Origin: Streptomyces sp. MspMP-M5
GTDB taxonomy: Bacteria; Actinomycetota; Actinomycetes; Streptomycetales; Streptomycetaceae
Assembly: GCF_000373585.1 (NCBI RefSeq)
Contig: NZ_KB891919.1
Coordinates: 1-45,726, forward strand
DNA length: 45,726 bases
Direction of reading: 5' to 3'
Made by a program: the position numbers and the translations under genes. The notes under the pieces are model-generated. The model was given only the letters and a program-made list of their open reading frames with translations. It was not told the DNA's origin and did no database searches. This document shows, one piece after another, positions 31,420-39,505 of this stretch. Each line of letters opens with the position of its first letter. Position 1 is the first letter of the stretch.

Positions 31420-33153
31420 TCAGCCCGTGGTGAGGGGCCGAACGGCCTCGGCCAGGACCTTTCCACCGTCGGGGCCGGTCATCACGACTCGCGGCAGCCA
31501 GGGTCCCTTGCGGTCGTAGGCATGGGTGACGGTCGCCTCGTCGGTCTCCTGCTGCATGCCGTCCCCGAAGTACCAGTGGTAGCGGTACCCGGCGGCGGGC
31601 GGTTTGCCGTCCACCGTCACCGACAGGGGCACAGCACTGCCGACGTGCGCGCTGCGCGGAACGTTCAGGTGGACCCGGGGGCCTTGCCGGGGAAGGTGGA
31701 ACCACGTGCGCAGACTCGGGTTGAGGAGAAAGTTGTCCGCGTACTGCCGGGCGCCCTCGATGTCGGGGTGACCGACGGCCGCACTCAGGCACTGCAGTGG
31801 AGTCGCGCTCAGCTCGGGGCAGGCCCGCGTGCGCAGCGGGAACGCCGGGTCGGTCACCGGAGTGTTCCAGACCTTGGAGTCGCTGGCGAGGACGGCGTTG
31901 TCCACGGTGAACAGTCCGTCGGCCGCAACCGCGTAGGGTCCGTTCGTGGACGCCTTGTTGGCGGCGTCCGCTGCCTGGTGGTAGGCGGCGTTGGCCAGTT
32001 GCGTGTACTGCTCGTAGCGCTTGGCCACGCTCCCGAGGGCGCCCTTGCAGGAGGTCAGCCAGAATCCGGTGACTCCCTGGGTGGAGCAGCTCCTGATCGG
32101 CAGGGGGGAACTGCTGCGGCTGAGCGCGTAGTAGAAGTCGGCCACGAGCACCTTCGGCCGCCCCGGCAGGGAATGGGCCTTCTCGATCGCCGCCTGCATT
32201 CCGCGTCCGCCGTATCCGACCTTCGCGCCGCTGAAGTAGGGCACGTCCTTGGCGGGGTTCTTCGCTGCCGCGCCGATGCCGGAGCACTCGCGCTTGACTG
32301 CCTTGGGCAGGTCCTCCGAGCCGGGGGTGATGCCGACGCCGATACCGAAGAAGGGGTCCAGGTCGTTGATGCATCCGTTGATCACGACCAGGTCCAGGCC
32401 GTAGCCGCCCGCCCTGGCCTGTGCGCCTGCCTTTTCCAACTGGCAGAAGACGTCGGGGGTTTGCTGGGTGACTTCGCCGAACTCCATCTCCCCGTCGCCG
32501 TCCGGATCCTGCCGCTCCGTCGTGCGCAGACAGTCCGCGTCATGGTTGCCCGCGGGCAGCTCGGGTGCGTCGAGCACGGCACCGGAGATCGAGTAGTCGA
32601 AGTGCTGGAAGCCCCGGCCGGTCTGGCGGCCGAGTGACTGAGCCGTCAGGTAGGGGAACTTCTGGTCGTGGTCCAGGCCCTGCCCCCACACCACGGAGTC
32701 GCCGACGGATGCCACCCGCACCGGGTGGCATCCCCGGCGTATCGTGTCCCGCCAGACCTTTCCGTAGTGGCCGGGCGCATGGCCGTCGGACGAGCCGGCA
32801 ATGCGGGCGTCGACCTGCAAGGCGGTCTCGGATTCGGGCACCCGGTCGAAGGGGATGTCGAACTTCGCCGTACCGACAGTGGCGGCCATGGCCAGGCGCC
32901 CACCGGCCAGCTGCTTCTCGCCTGCGCGCACCCGCCACTCCACGGTGGCTCTGGCCCTCGCCGCGGCGGGGTCGTAGATCTCCACCCGGCCGTGCACGGC
33001 TCCGTTGCACACGGGATTCGGCGTCAGGTCCACGTCGAGGACGAGGGGGAACGCGGATCCCGGCAGGATGCCGGCGTGCGCCACAGCGGGCGTTCCGCCG
33101 AGGAGCTGACCGAGGAGCGCGGCGGCCGCGCCGACCCCTGCCAAACGCCTCAT
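31420..33153 (-). CDS. secreted SGNH/GDSL hydrolase with PKD-like C-terminus
   Basis: A 577-residue extracellular esterase/lipase-type protein. A signal peptide covers about residues 1-28 (AAAALLGQLLGGTPAVAHAG). A beta-rich domain follows (30-140), then the SGNH hydrolase domain: block I VASVGDSVVWGQG with Ser153, block III NGCINDLDP (260-267), and the His-containing GHPDIEGARQYAD near 461-472. The usual block V Asp is not obvious. The last about 85 residues form a PKD-like module (YRYHWYFGDGM, then VTHAYDRKGPW) for substrate or wall binding. ATG 33153 gives the proper signal peptide, though the ribosome-binding site is weak. A strong hairpin ends the transcript. Confidence 0.85.
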   Translation of the reverse strand: MRRLAGVGAAAALLGQLLGGTPAVAHAGILPGSAFPLVLDVDLTPNPVCNGAVHGRVEIYDPAAARARATVEWRVRAGEKQLAGGRLAMAATVGTAKFDIPFDRVPESETALQVDARIAGSSDGHAPGHYGKVWRDTIRRGCHPVRVASVGDSVVWGQGLDHDQKFPYLTAQSLGRQTGRGFQHFDYSISGAVLDAPELPAGNHDADCLRTTERQDPDGDGEMEFGEVTQQTPDVFCQLEKAGAQARAGGYGLDLVVINGCINDLDPFFGIGVGITPGSEDLPKAVKRECSGIGAAAKNPAKDVPYFSGAKVGYGGRGMQAAIEKAHSLPGRPKVLVADFYYALSRSSSPLPIRSCSTQGVTGFWLTSCKGALGSVAKRYEQYTQLANAAYHQAADAANKASTNGPYAVAADGLFTVDNAVLASDSKVWNTPVTDPAFPLRTRACPELSATPLQCLSAAVGHPDIEGARQYADNFLLNPSLRTWFHLPRQGPRVHLNVPRSAHVGSAVPLSVTVDGKPPAAGYRYHWYFGDGMQQETDEATVTHAYDRKGPWLPRVVMTGPDGGKVLAEAVRPLTTG

Positions 33154-33724
33154 CGCAGACGAGCGCCGGACCGTCCCCGGCCTCCTCCTAAGGGAATCCG
33201 GGCCAGCGCCCGCCCGCCTTGGCGAAATCCACCGCGGCCACGTCAATTTCACGCCAACACCCCAGTTTTCGTGGTCATTTGGTCCGCGCGGAGTCCGTTG
33301 ATTCCGCACCGGTAGGGATGATGGCAGCCGGGAGAGCGACATGGGTCGCGAGCGGAGGCCCATACCAAGTGAAACTGATCACTTACCCGCAGTTACGGAC
33401 CGCGGCGTCGGAGCGTGGGTGCCGTCCTCACGAGTGCAGCCACGAGACGGTTCATCTGCGCCCGTCGATCGGGCGCACTGGCCAACTGGCCGGCAGGAAG
33501 TGGTGGGCTGAGACGACGATGGCGAGGCCGCCGTGACCGGCTCGACCACGTGCCACCGGCCCACCTGCTGTGGTCATGGGATGGAGGCAGTGGCGTAGTG
33601 CGCACCGGGGATGACGATGTTCCGCATCCGGGAGGGCAGAGCCGACGCTGCGGTCAGAGGTTCGCCCCGGATGCAGTGCGGGCCAGGCCGACGTCAACGC
33701 GCTGTGGTCCGCGCCCCGGGCGGA
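33154..33724. other. gene-free stretch upstream of the SGNH gene
   Basis: About 570 bases without a motif-bearing protein. It separates two reverse-strand genes and probably carries the SGNH promoter. I see no repeat or RNA gene. Confidence 0.4.
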
Positions 33725-34504
33725 TCACTCTGCCGGGATCGGTCCGAGGTAGGTACCGCCGGAGACGTCGATGGTCTGGCCGGTCACCCAGCGCCCCCGC
33801 GGGCCCGCAAGGAAGGCCACTACGTCTGCGACGTCCTCCGGCTCGCCGATCCGTCCGAGCGCGGTGATCGACTCAATGCCGGCGACCGCCTCGCGAGCCG
33901 CGGCATAGGGGGCGATCATGTCGGTCAGCACCACCCCGGGTTCGACCGTGTTCACGGTGATCCCACGCCGGCCCAGCTCGTTGGCGAGCGACGGGCCGAG
34001 CGCCGCCAGCGCTGCCTTGGTCATGGTGTAGCCGATCTGCAGGGGGTTCGCGATCCGGGTGGCCGCGGAGCCCATGTTGACGATTCGTCCGCCGTCCCGC
34101 AGCAGCGGCAGCGCCCGCTGGACCACGAAGACCGGCGTACTCACGTTGACCGCCAGCAGCTGCTCGAACTCCTCCTCGGTGAGCTTCCCGATCGAAGTGG
34201 TCGAGTGGATGCCTGCATTGTTGACCAGGATGTCCAAGCCGTCCGCATCGTGGTCCGCAAGTCCGGCGGTGAGCCCCTGGAACAGCCGGTCCACCGCTCC
34301 GCGCTCGCCGAAGCGGGCCTGCACCGCGAACGCCCGGCCACCGCTCTCAGTGATCTTCGCTACGGTCTGCGCGGCGGCCGCCTCGTTGCCGCCGTAGTGG
34401 ACCGCGACCAACGCCCCCTCAGTGGCGAGCCGCAGGGCAACCGCACGGCCGATCCCGCGCGAGCCACCCGTCACCAGTGCAGTCCTGCCGCCCAGTTCGC
34501 CCAC
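33725..34504 (-). CDS. short-chain dehydrogenase/reductase (classical SDR)
   Basis: A 259-residue NAD(P)-dependent oxidoreductase. The coenzyme loop TGGSRGIG is at 12-19, NNAG at 95-98, the catalytic Ser146 in VNMGSAAT, and Tyr159/Lys163 in GYTMTKAAL; all are complete. The C-terminus has DVADVVAFLAGPRGRWVTGQ and the DVSGG ending typical of the FabG-like group. GTG 34504 follows GAGGGGAGAGG. The promoter is probably at TAGGCT on the reverse strand near 34550, within a 13-bp sequence also found before the TetR gene at 26970. The substrate is unknown; no partner gene adjoins. Confidence 0.9.
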   Translation of the reverse strand: MGELGGRTALVTGGSRGIGRAVALRLATEGALVAVHYGGNEAAAAQTVAKITESGGRAFAVQARFGERGAVDRLFQGLTAGLADHDADGLDILVNNAGIHSTTSIGKLTEEEFEQLLAVNVSTPVFVVQRALPLLRDGGRIVNMGSAATRIANPLQIGYTMTKAALAALGPSLANELGRRGITVNTVEPGVVLTDMIAPYAAAREAVAGIESITALGRIGEPEDVADVVAFLAGPRGRWVTGQTIDVSGGTYLGPIPAE

Positions 34505-34696
34505 GATTGCCTCTCCCCTCGTGATGCGCCGGTCGAATCCGGCAACTACTCAGCCTAACCATGCGCTGCAAGAGGCAAGTTGTGGACAGTGTCAGAACGG
34601 AAGACTTCCGTGCCCAGGGCAGAGCCGCCACCCCCACGCGCGCCAGCCGGTGAGCGGATGCGTTGCTGGTCCACGCCTCATTCTGAAATGATCGCC

Positions 34697-35020
34697 CTAA
34701 TCGGTAGCGTGTGGCGTGGCCGTCAAGGCGAGTTTGGCCATGTGGTGCAGGCGCTCGTAGTAATCGAGGCCCTCTGTATCGCCGACCAGGGGCAGAGCCT
34801 TCTCCAGGGCCGTGAGGCATTCACGGAGGATCCGGAGCCTTTTGGCGTCGAGGTCTCCGCCCTTGCCCCCCCAGGTGGACACGCACCCTGCGAGGCACAA
34901 GTCCAGCAAGACCATGTCCTCACCGGCGAGTTCCACGCCACGCAGTCGGGCAGGAAAAGGTACCTTCCGGAATTCCTGCCACAGGCGGGATATGACCTCG
35001 AAGTCCTGGTCGTTGCTCAC
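34697..35020 (-). CDS. conserved actinobacterial hypothetical protein (107 aa)
   Basis: A small helical protein beginning VSNDQDFEVISRLWQEFRK, followed by FPARLRGVELAGEDMVLLDL, AGCVSTWGGKGGDLD and a long C-terminal helix. I recall similar short Streptomyces proteins of unknown function. GTG 35020 is picked because this conserved segment starts there and GGAG lies just upstream. The reading frame stays open upstream for 60 more codons (KIELRPRYGDDEGFAGLSC looks protein-like), so a longer form is possible. Confidence 0.58.
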   Translation of the reverse strand: MSNDQDFEVISRLWQEFRKVPFPARLRGVELAGEDMVLLDLCLAGCVSTWGGKGGDLDAKRLRILRECLTALEKALPLVGDTEGLDYYERLHHMAKLALTATPHATD

Positions 35021-35417
35021 ACTCCGATCCTGCACCACACCAAGCGACTCCCCTCTCCAAGGCTTGGTCCCCGGGCGCCAAGCCGGGCCCGACACAGTGG
35101 AAACGCAGGAGAGGCCAGCGAAACCCTCGTCGTCTCCGTACCGCGGCCGTAGTTCGATCTTGAGCCCCTGCCCGACGGTCAAGACGGCCTCCTCCCCCAC
35201 CCATGCGCGAGGGAGGCTTGCTGACCCCGGCCCGGGGAGTGGTCTGGCTCAGGTCGGGGTCAAACGAATATGCCCTATGCCGGCCCTCCCCGCACCAAGA
35301 GGTTCTGCGCCCCCAAGCCGATTGCCAGGTAGGCACATAGCTAAGCGGAGCCCAGCTGACAGGAAGCTCAGGGCGACGGTTGGACGTAGAGATACTGCAC
35401 TTCGTTCGCTGTTGAGC
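35021..35417. other. gene-free stretch
   Basis: Apart from the possible upstream extension of the 107-residue gene (35021-35200), no gene, repeat or hairpin was recognised between here and the methyltransferase stop. Confidence 0.4.
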
Positions 35418-36188
35418 TTATTCAGTGACCCAAAGCGACCAGTGGTCCGCCTCGCGGATGCGCTCACCGGCAGGAAGCCTGTCGTCCACGTAATCCGCCA
35501 GCTCGGCGAGCTGGGCATCAGTCAGCTCGTGAAGGATCGACCGCCCTGTACGCCTCATGAGATCCTGCCGGACTTCTTGCTTGTCCGCGTACTCCCGCCG
35601 CGTTTCGAGAAGGGGGCGGATACGTACCTCGCCGAATCCAGCGGCATGCATTGCGAGCTCGACTTCAGCCGTCGATGGGCGTCGCTTGCGCTCGATGTCC
35701 AAAAGGGCCGGAAAGCGCTCGAAGAAGTAGCCACGGAGGTGCGCTGGACTGCCAGGGTGGGTCGCATCCTCGAACGTACGGTCCTGCACGACCAGTGATC
35801 CGCCCGGCACGAGCAGCCTTCGCGCCTCGGCAAAGCACGCTGCCAGGTCATCGATGTGGTGGACCAGAGCCCGCTGGAAAACGATGTCGGCACAACCGTC
35901 CGGCAAGCCAGTCTCGAGGGCATCACCCTGATGGAACGTCAGCCCAGGTCGACCGCCGAGCGTTTCGCGCGCACCGGAGAGGATGGCAGCGGAGAAGTCG
36001 ACGCCGACGACCGACGCCGCCCCAAGATCCAACCATGCGGCGCAGTACACGCCGCCACCGCAACCTACGTCGATGACGTGCCGCCCTTCCGGCGACACCG
36101 TGGCGCGGATCCCCTTCGCCCAGCCGTCGCCCGCTTGACGCTGCGCGTACGTGAGACGGTTGACCTGGTCATGGAAGTCGATAGGCAT
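35418..36188 (-). CDS. class I SAM-dependent methyltransferase
   Basis: A 256-residue methyltransferase. Motif I is VIDVGCGGGVYCAAWLDLGA (38-57), followed by VVGVDFSAAILSGAR, FHQGDALETGLPDGCADIVF and ARRLLVPGGSLVVQDRTFE, the normal UbiE/Methyltransf-11 order. The C-terminal third (AGFGEVRIRPLLETRREYAD onward) is a family-specific extension that suggests a small-molecule acceptor, not identified here. ATG 36188 has GGGAGGT at ideal distance. A perfect 18-bp palindrome lies 22 bases upstream of the start, indicating control by a MarR-type repressor that is not encoded in the window. Confidence 0.88.
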   Translation of the reverse strand: MPIDFHDQVNRLTYAQRQAGDGWAKGIRATVSPEGRHVIDVGCGGGVYCAAWLDLGAASVVGVDFSAAILSGARETLGGRPGLTFHQGDALETGLPDGCADIVFQRALVHHIDDLAACFAEARRLLVPGGSLVVQDRTFEDATHPGSPAHLRGYFFERFPALLDIERKRRPSTAEVELAMHAAGFGEVRIRPLLETRREYADKQEVRQDLMRRTGRSILHELTDAQLAELADYVDDRLPAGERIREADHWSLWVTE

Positions 36189-36210
36189 GAGTGAACCTCC
36201 CGGCCTAACT

Positions 36211-36228
36211 TATCTTGACATCAAGATA
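36211..36228. promoter_or_regulatory. 18-bp palindrome, MarR-type operator
   Basis: TATCTTGA, CA, TCAAGATA is a perfect inverted repeat (36211-36228) in an AT-rich island upstream of the methyltransferase gene. ATCTTGA-TCAAGAT dyads are typical of MarR-family targets. No MarR gene is present in the window. Confidence 0.6.
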
Positions 36229-36800
36229 TGCCACCAGGCCAGCAACGGCCGAACGCGGCGTCCGAGCAACGGACAGCGAGCAACGCGGGCACACAGGGCA
36301 GCGGCCGACTACGGGGCACGGCCGGCAGAACAGCGGCCGCCTGCAGGACAACGGGACCGACACTCGCAGGCCCTGCACCGCCCAACCACCGGGCGACGAC
36401 GGGCCACTACCCGAGGACGGATGTGGGGCACAGGCCCTGATGGGCCTTGCGGAAGCAGGCGCCGGATTTCCAACGGATTTGAGCCTGCCCTGCGACGGCG
36501 TTGCAAGCGGTAGGCCGACGAATCACAACAGGTCTGTTGCCGTGCTTCGGCAGCAGGCTCCGAAGACGCCCGCGCGTCGACTCCTCGGGGCCAGGGCCCG
36601 TTGCGAAAGTGAATCTTGGTGCTCGGTGCCGTCCCATGCCGTTACCTCGGAGGTAATGGCACTGATCTGCAGGTGCTCGCAAGAATCGCGCTAATGCCGC
36701 CGATCACTACCGCGAACTCGCCGAACATCATGTGCCGGAGCAGGCAGCGACCGAGATCGAACGCGTCCTGTGAGACCCGCTGAGCGGAGTCGGAAGTTAC
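36229..36800. other. gene-free stretch with a second operator-like palindrome
   Basis: No intact gene. The palindrome at 36642-36656 is listed separately. A short forward reading ending at a TGA near 36774 (DHYRELAEHHVPEQAATEIE) is protein-like, possibly the tail of a lost regulator gene. Confidence 0.4.
36642..36656. promoter_or_regulatory. 15-bp palindrome TTACCTC-G-GAGGTAA
   Basis: A perfect inverted repeat with a one-base centre (36642-36656). An ATG follows at once but opens only 12 codons. Dyads of this form occur before HxlR- or MarR-like regulator genes in actinomycetes as I recall; the gene it served appears lost. Confidence 0.5.
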
Positions 36801-37130
36801 AGCCACTCGTGAGGAGGACTGCGACCAGCACGGTCGCCTTGTAGCGGACGGCGAGGTTGTCGTATCTCGTAGCCACCGTCCTGTGGCGCTTGGGGCGACT
36901 GATCCGGCATACGACGGCAGGGCGTTCGCGGTAGGTCCTGTCGAACTTCGACGGTCGACCGCCCGGTGAGCGGAGCTTCTGAGGCTTGTGGACGCGGTCG
37001 GCAGCATCAGGGTGGCCCGCTTTGTTTCCGCGTCTGCGCAGGTAGGCGCGGCTGCGGAGGGAGTCGTGCGTACGCCTTGTCGACCCGCACCCGGTCCGGG
37101 CGCCCGAGTGCCGCCCGTGCCCCAGCCGGC
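36800..37130 (-). pseudogene. IS5-family transposase, C-terminal remnant
   Basis: The reverse strand encodes RVRVDKAYA, then in shifted frames SRAYLRRRGNKAGHPDAADR, SKFDRTYRERPAVVCRISRP and KRHRTVATRYDNLAVRYKAT. This is the standard C-terminal third of IS5-type transposases (normal form: INRLKRHRAVATRYDKLAVRYEATV). At least one frameshift and the loss of the N-terminal two thirds make it inactive. Confidence 0.75.
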
Positions 37131-37226
37131 CAAGGAACCCACGCCGGCGACGGCTGCGCGCGTTTTTTCGGGGCGATGCCTCGCAGATTCGTCGCGTAGC
37201 TGGAGCGTGCGTGCTACGTTTTTACC

Positions 37227-37865
37227 GTGCGGTCAAAAAATCGAGCGAGCGGTAAGCAAGAGCGAACCTTCATCGAGGCGGCGCGACGGGCGCAGTTGGT
37301 GGACTGTGCGATCGCGGCCATCGCGGACGTGGGGTTGCACCGAGCGTCACTGGCTGAGATCGCGCGGCGGGCGGGGATCACCAAGCAGGCGATCTTCTAC
37401 CACTTCGCCACGCGTGACGAGTTGATCCATGAGGTCCTCGCCGTGGCCACCAAGCAAGGGGCGGAGTTCATGGCCGCGCGCTCACGCCAAGAACCCACAC
37501 CTGCTGATGAGTTGCGGGCGTACATCGAGGCCAATGTCGAATACATCGGCAGTCACCGCGAGCGGGTCAAAGCGCTGGTGGCGATCGCGATGAATTTCAC
37601 CGACGAAGACGGCCGCTCCCGGCTTCTGCCTCTCGACGCGTCGGTCTACGGCGACAGCCTCGCCCCGCTGCAGGACATCCTGCAACGCGGCCAGGAACAG
37701 GGCCAGTTCGTCGAGTTCAACACTCGCACCATGGCCATGTCGATCCGCGCGGCCATCGACGCGATCGGACCGCAACTGAATGCGATGGGCGACCTCGACC
37801 TCGACAGCTACGCCCGCGATCTGGTGGAGCTGTTCGATCGAGCCACGGCCAGGGGGCGGACGTGA
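37227..37865 (+). CDS. TetR/AcrR-family regulator
   Basis: A 212-residue regulator. The helix-turn-helix lies at about residues 38-62 (IARRAGITKQAIFYHFATRD), with a TetR C-terminal ligand domain (ANVEYIGSHRERVKALVAIA, then MAMSIRAAIDAIGPQLNAMG). GTG 37227 is used; TACGTT at 37215-37220 would make the message leaderless. ACCGTGCGGT within TTTTTACCGTGCGGTCAAAA overlaps the start and may be an autoregulatory operator. It is followed after 43 bases by a membrane-protein gene, so the two form an operon. Confidence 0.85.
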   Translation: MRSKNRASGKQERTFIEAARRAQLVDCAIAAIADVGLHRASLAEIARRAGITKQAIFYHFATRDELIHEVLAVATKQGAEFMAARSRQEPTPADELRAYIEANVEYIGSHRERVKALVAIAMNFTDEDGRSRLLPLDASVYGDSLAPLQDILQRGQEQGQFVEFNTRTMAMSIRAAIDAIGPQLNAMGDLDLDSYARDLVELFDRATARGRT

Positions 37866-37908
37866 GCCCGCACATCGCCAACATCGAAGTAGTCAAGGGG
37901 GATTGAGA

Positions 37909-38598
37909 GTGCACGGGACAGATGTCGCGAAAACCGATCGTCATGGCACCACCACAGGCGGGGGTAGCGAGGAATCAGGACCGTCAGGGGCGCGAGCATG
38001 GACGGCGCTGACGCTTGATGTGGCAATTCCGCTCGCGGTGTTCTACGGGGGCCGAGCCGCAGGGATCAGTCAATGGCTGGCGTTAGTTCTTGCGGGCATA
38101 GCTCCACTCGCCAGCGTCGTGATGACGTGGGCGCGACAGCGACGCGCGGATCCGACCGCGGTGTTCGTGATCGCCGCAATGGTGCTCTCGGTACTGGTCG
38201 CCATGGTCACCGGAGACCCCCGAGCACTGCTGGCACGGGAGAGCTGGATCACCGCAGCGCTGGGCCTGTGGATCCTCGGCTCCCTGGCGACGACCCGCCC
38301 CTTCCTCCTGGACGTGGCCGTCAAGGTCACTCCGGCTGCTATGGCGCAACGTCTGGACCGTCTGTGGCACACCGTCCTCGTCTTCCGGCGGTGGATGCAA
38401 GTGGCCAGTGGGGCGTGGGGTGTTGCGTTCCTCCTCGACGCCGTCGCCCGCCTGGTAATGGCCTATACACTCCCCATCGACAGCGTGCCCTCGCTCGGTG
38501 TCGTGGTACTGGTCGTCCTGCTAGGCATGGCTCAGACCCTCGTGACGGTGCACGGCCGCCGCAGCGGCGCCCTCGCTCTGATACGCGGCCGCAGCTGA
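37909..38598 (+). CDS. VC0807-family integral membrane protein
   Basis: A 229-residue membrane protein with about six hydrophobic helices, including LALVLAGIAPLASVVMTWAR, AVFVIAAMVLSVLVAMVTGD and VPSLGVVVLVVLLGMAQTLV. The region ALGLWILGSLATTRPFLLD and RLWHTVLVFRRWMQVAS are typical of the VC0807 family, whose function is unknown. A hydrophilic N-terminus of about 33 residues precedes the first helix. GTG 37909 has AGGGGGA upstream. It is the second gene of a TetR operon and therefore likely an inducible membrane-stress or export function. Confidence 0.8.
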   Translation: MHGTDVAKTDRHGTTTGGGSEESGPSGARAWTALTLDVAIPLAVFYGGRAAGISQWLALVLAGIAPLASVVMTWARQRRADPTAVFVIAAMVLSVLVAMVTGDPRALLARESWITAALGLWILGSLATTRPFLLDVAVKVTPAAMAQRLDRLWHTVLVFRRWMQVASGAWGVAFLLDAVARLVMAYTLPIDSVPSLGVVVLVVLLGMAQTLVTVHGRRSGALALIRGRS

Positions 38599-38752
38599 TA
38601 CGACCACGCACTTCGTATCCTCGCCGCCGTCTGCGCCGCCAACCACGACCTTCTCTGTCCATCGCCCGCCAACGCCCGCCACACGCCTTCGCCGCTCCGA
38701 TTCGACAAACACGCACTTACTTTGACGTTTAACCTCCCGCCCGGATGCTTGA

Positions 38753-39190
38753 TCACTGGTGGACCGTTGCGGTGAGGCGTTGCAGTGCGGCGTGGGCGGG
38801 TGGGCCCCAGGTGGGCTTGCCTCCGGGGCCACCGTGGACGCCGGCGTGACCGATGTGGATGCCGGCAAGGGCGCCCCAGTCCGGCGCGGCGGCGGCATCT
38901 TCCCAGACCGCGCGGACGGCGTCCGGGGCGCGATTCAGTCCCAACTCGGCGGCCGCGGCGAGCCGTTGGATGAAGCGTCAGGCGGTGTCGGCCATCGAGC
39001 GCTCCATCGGGGGCTGGGCGGTGAAGTGCCGTCAGGAAGGCGGCCTGGGTGGCGGCCGCCTCCGCGGGGTGCGTCGCGGGGCACGGTCGGCAGGCTCGCC
39101 CGGGTCCCGGGTGGTGACGAGCCAGGGTCGCGGAAGCCGCTCGGAGGGCTCACCAAGGCGCTGCGGGGCGGGGTACTTCGGACTTGATCG
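38753..39190 (-). pseudogene. degenerate unidentified gene
   Basis: The reverse strand has good protein-like text split by one in-frame TGA and at least one frameshift: ATQAAFLTALHR, then PPMERSMADTA, stop, RFIQRLAAAAELGLNRAPD and AGIHIGHAGVHGGPGGKPTW. If joined it would give a protein of at least 110 residues. I do not recognise the family. Confidence 0.45.
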
Positions 39191-39505
39191 GTGCCTCCGC
39201 GGCTCAGCAGACGTGAAGGCGACCTCGCTCTGGTCCTGCGCTCCGCCGCGGCACCCGCCGGGCGCCACAGAGTGGATCATCATCGCGAAGGCCGTGGCTG
39301 TGAGTTCGGTGCATCAGAGCGTCCTGGGGGATGCGTTTGCGGAAGTCGGGCGAGAAGAGTCCCCGCCCAGAGGCACCGCATCACCCGCCACGGCTGTCCC
39401 CCCGGCCGAGCGGGACCGGGGCGGACCCCGGAACGCGGAACTGCCGACGCGCGCCCCTCCCGCAGGGGTGTGCACCGGCCGTCCGTTGATCGGGCGCATC
39501 CGTGC
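39191..39505. other. gene-free stretch downstream of the BNR-repeat gene
   Basis: No protein motif. A weak 5-bp hairpin (CCCCT, then AGGGG) near 39455-39470 may help end the reverse-strand transcript. Confidence 0.35.

Noticed and set aside
30282..31466. 394-codon reverse open frame covering the kinase region
   Set aside because: Only the DUF6262-like part shows protein character; the rest is antisense to the kinase remnant and lacks a start signal.
30553..32637. 694-codon forward open frame opposite the SGNH hydrolase
   Set aside because: Antisense shadow; only the short kinase fragments inside it are genuine.
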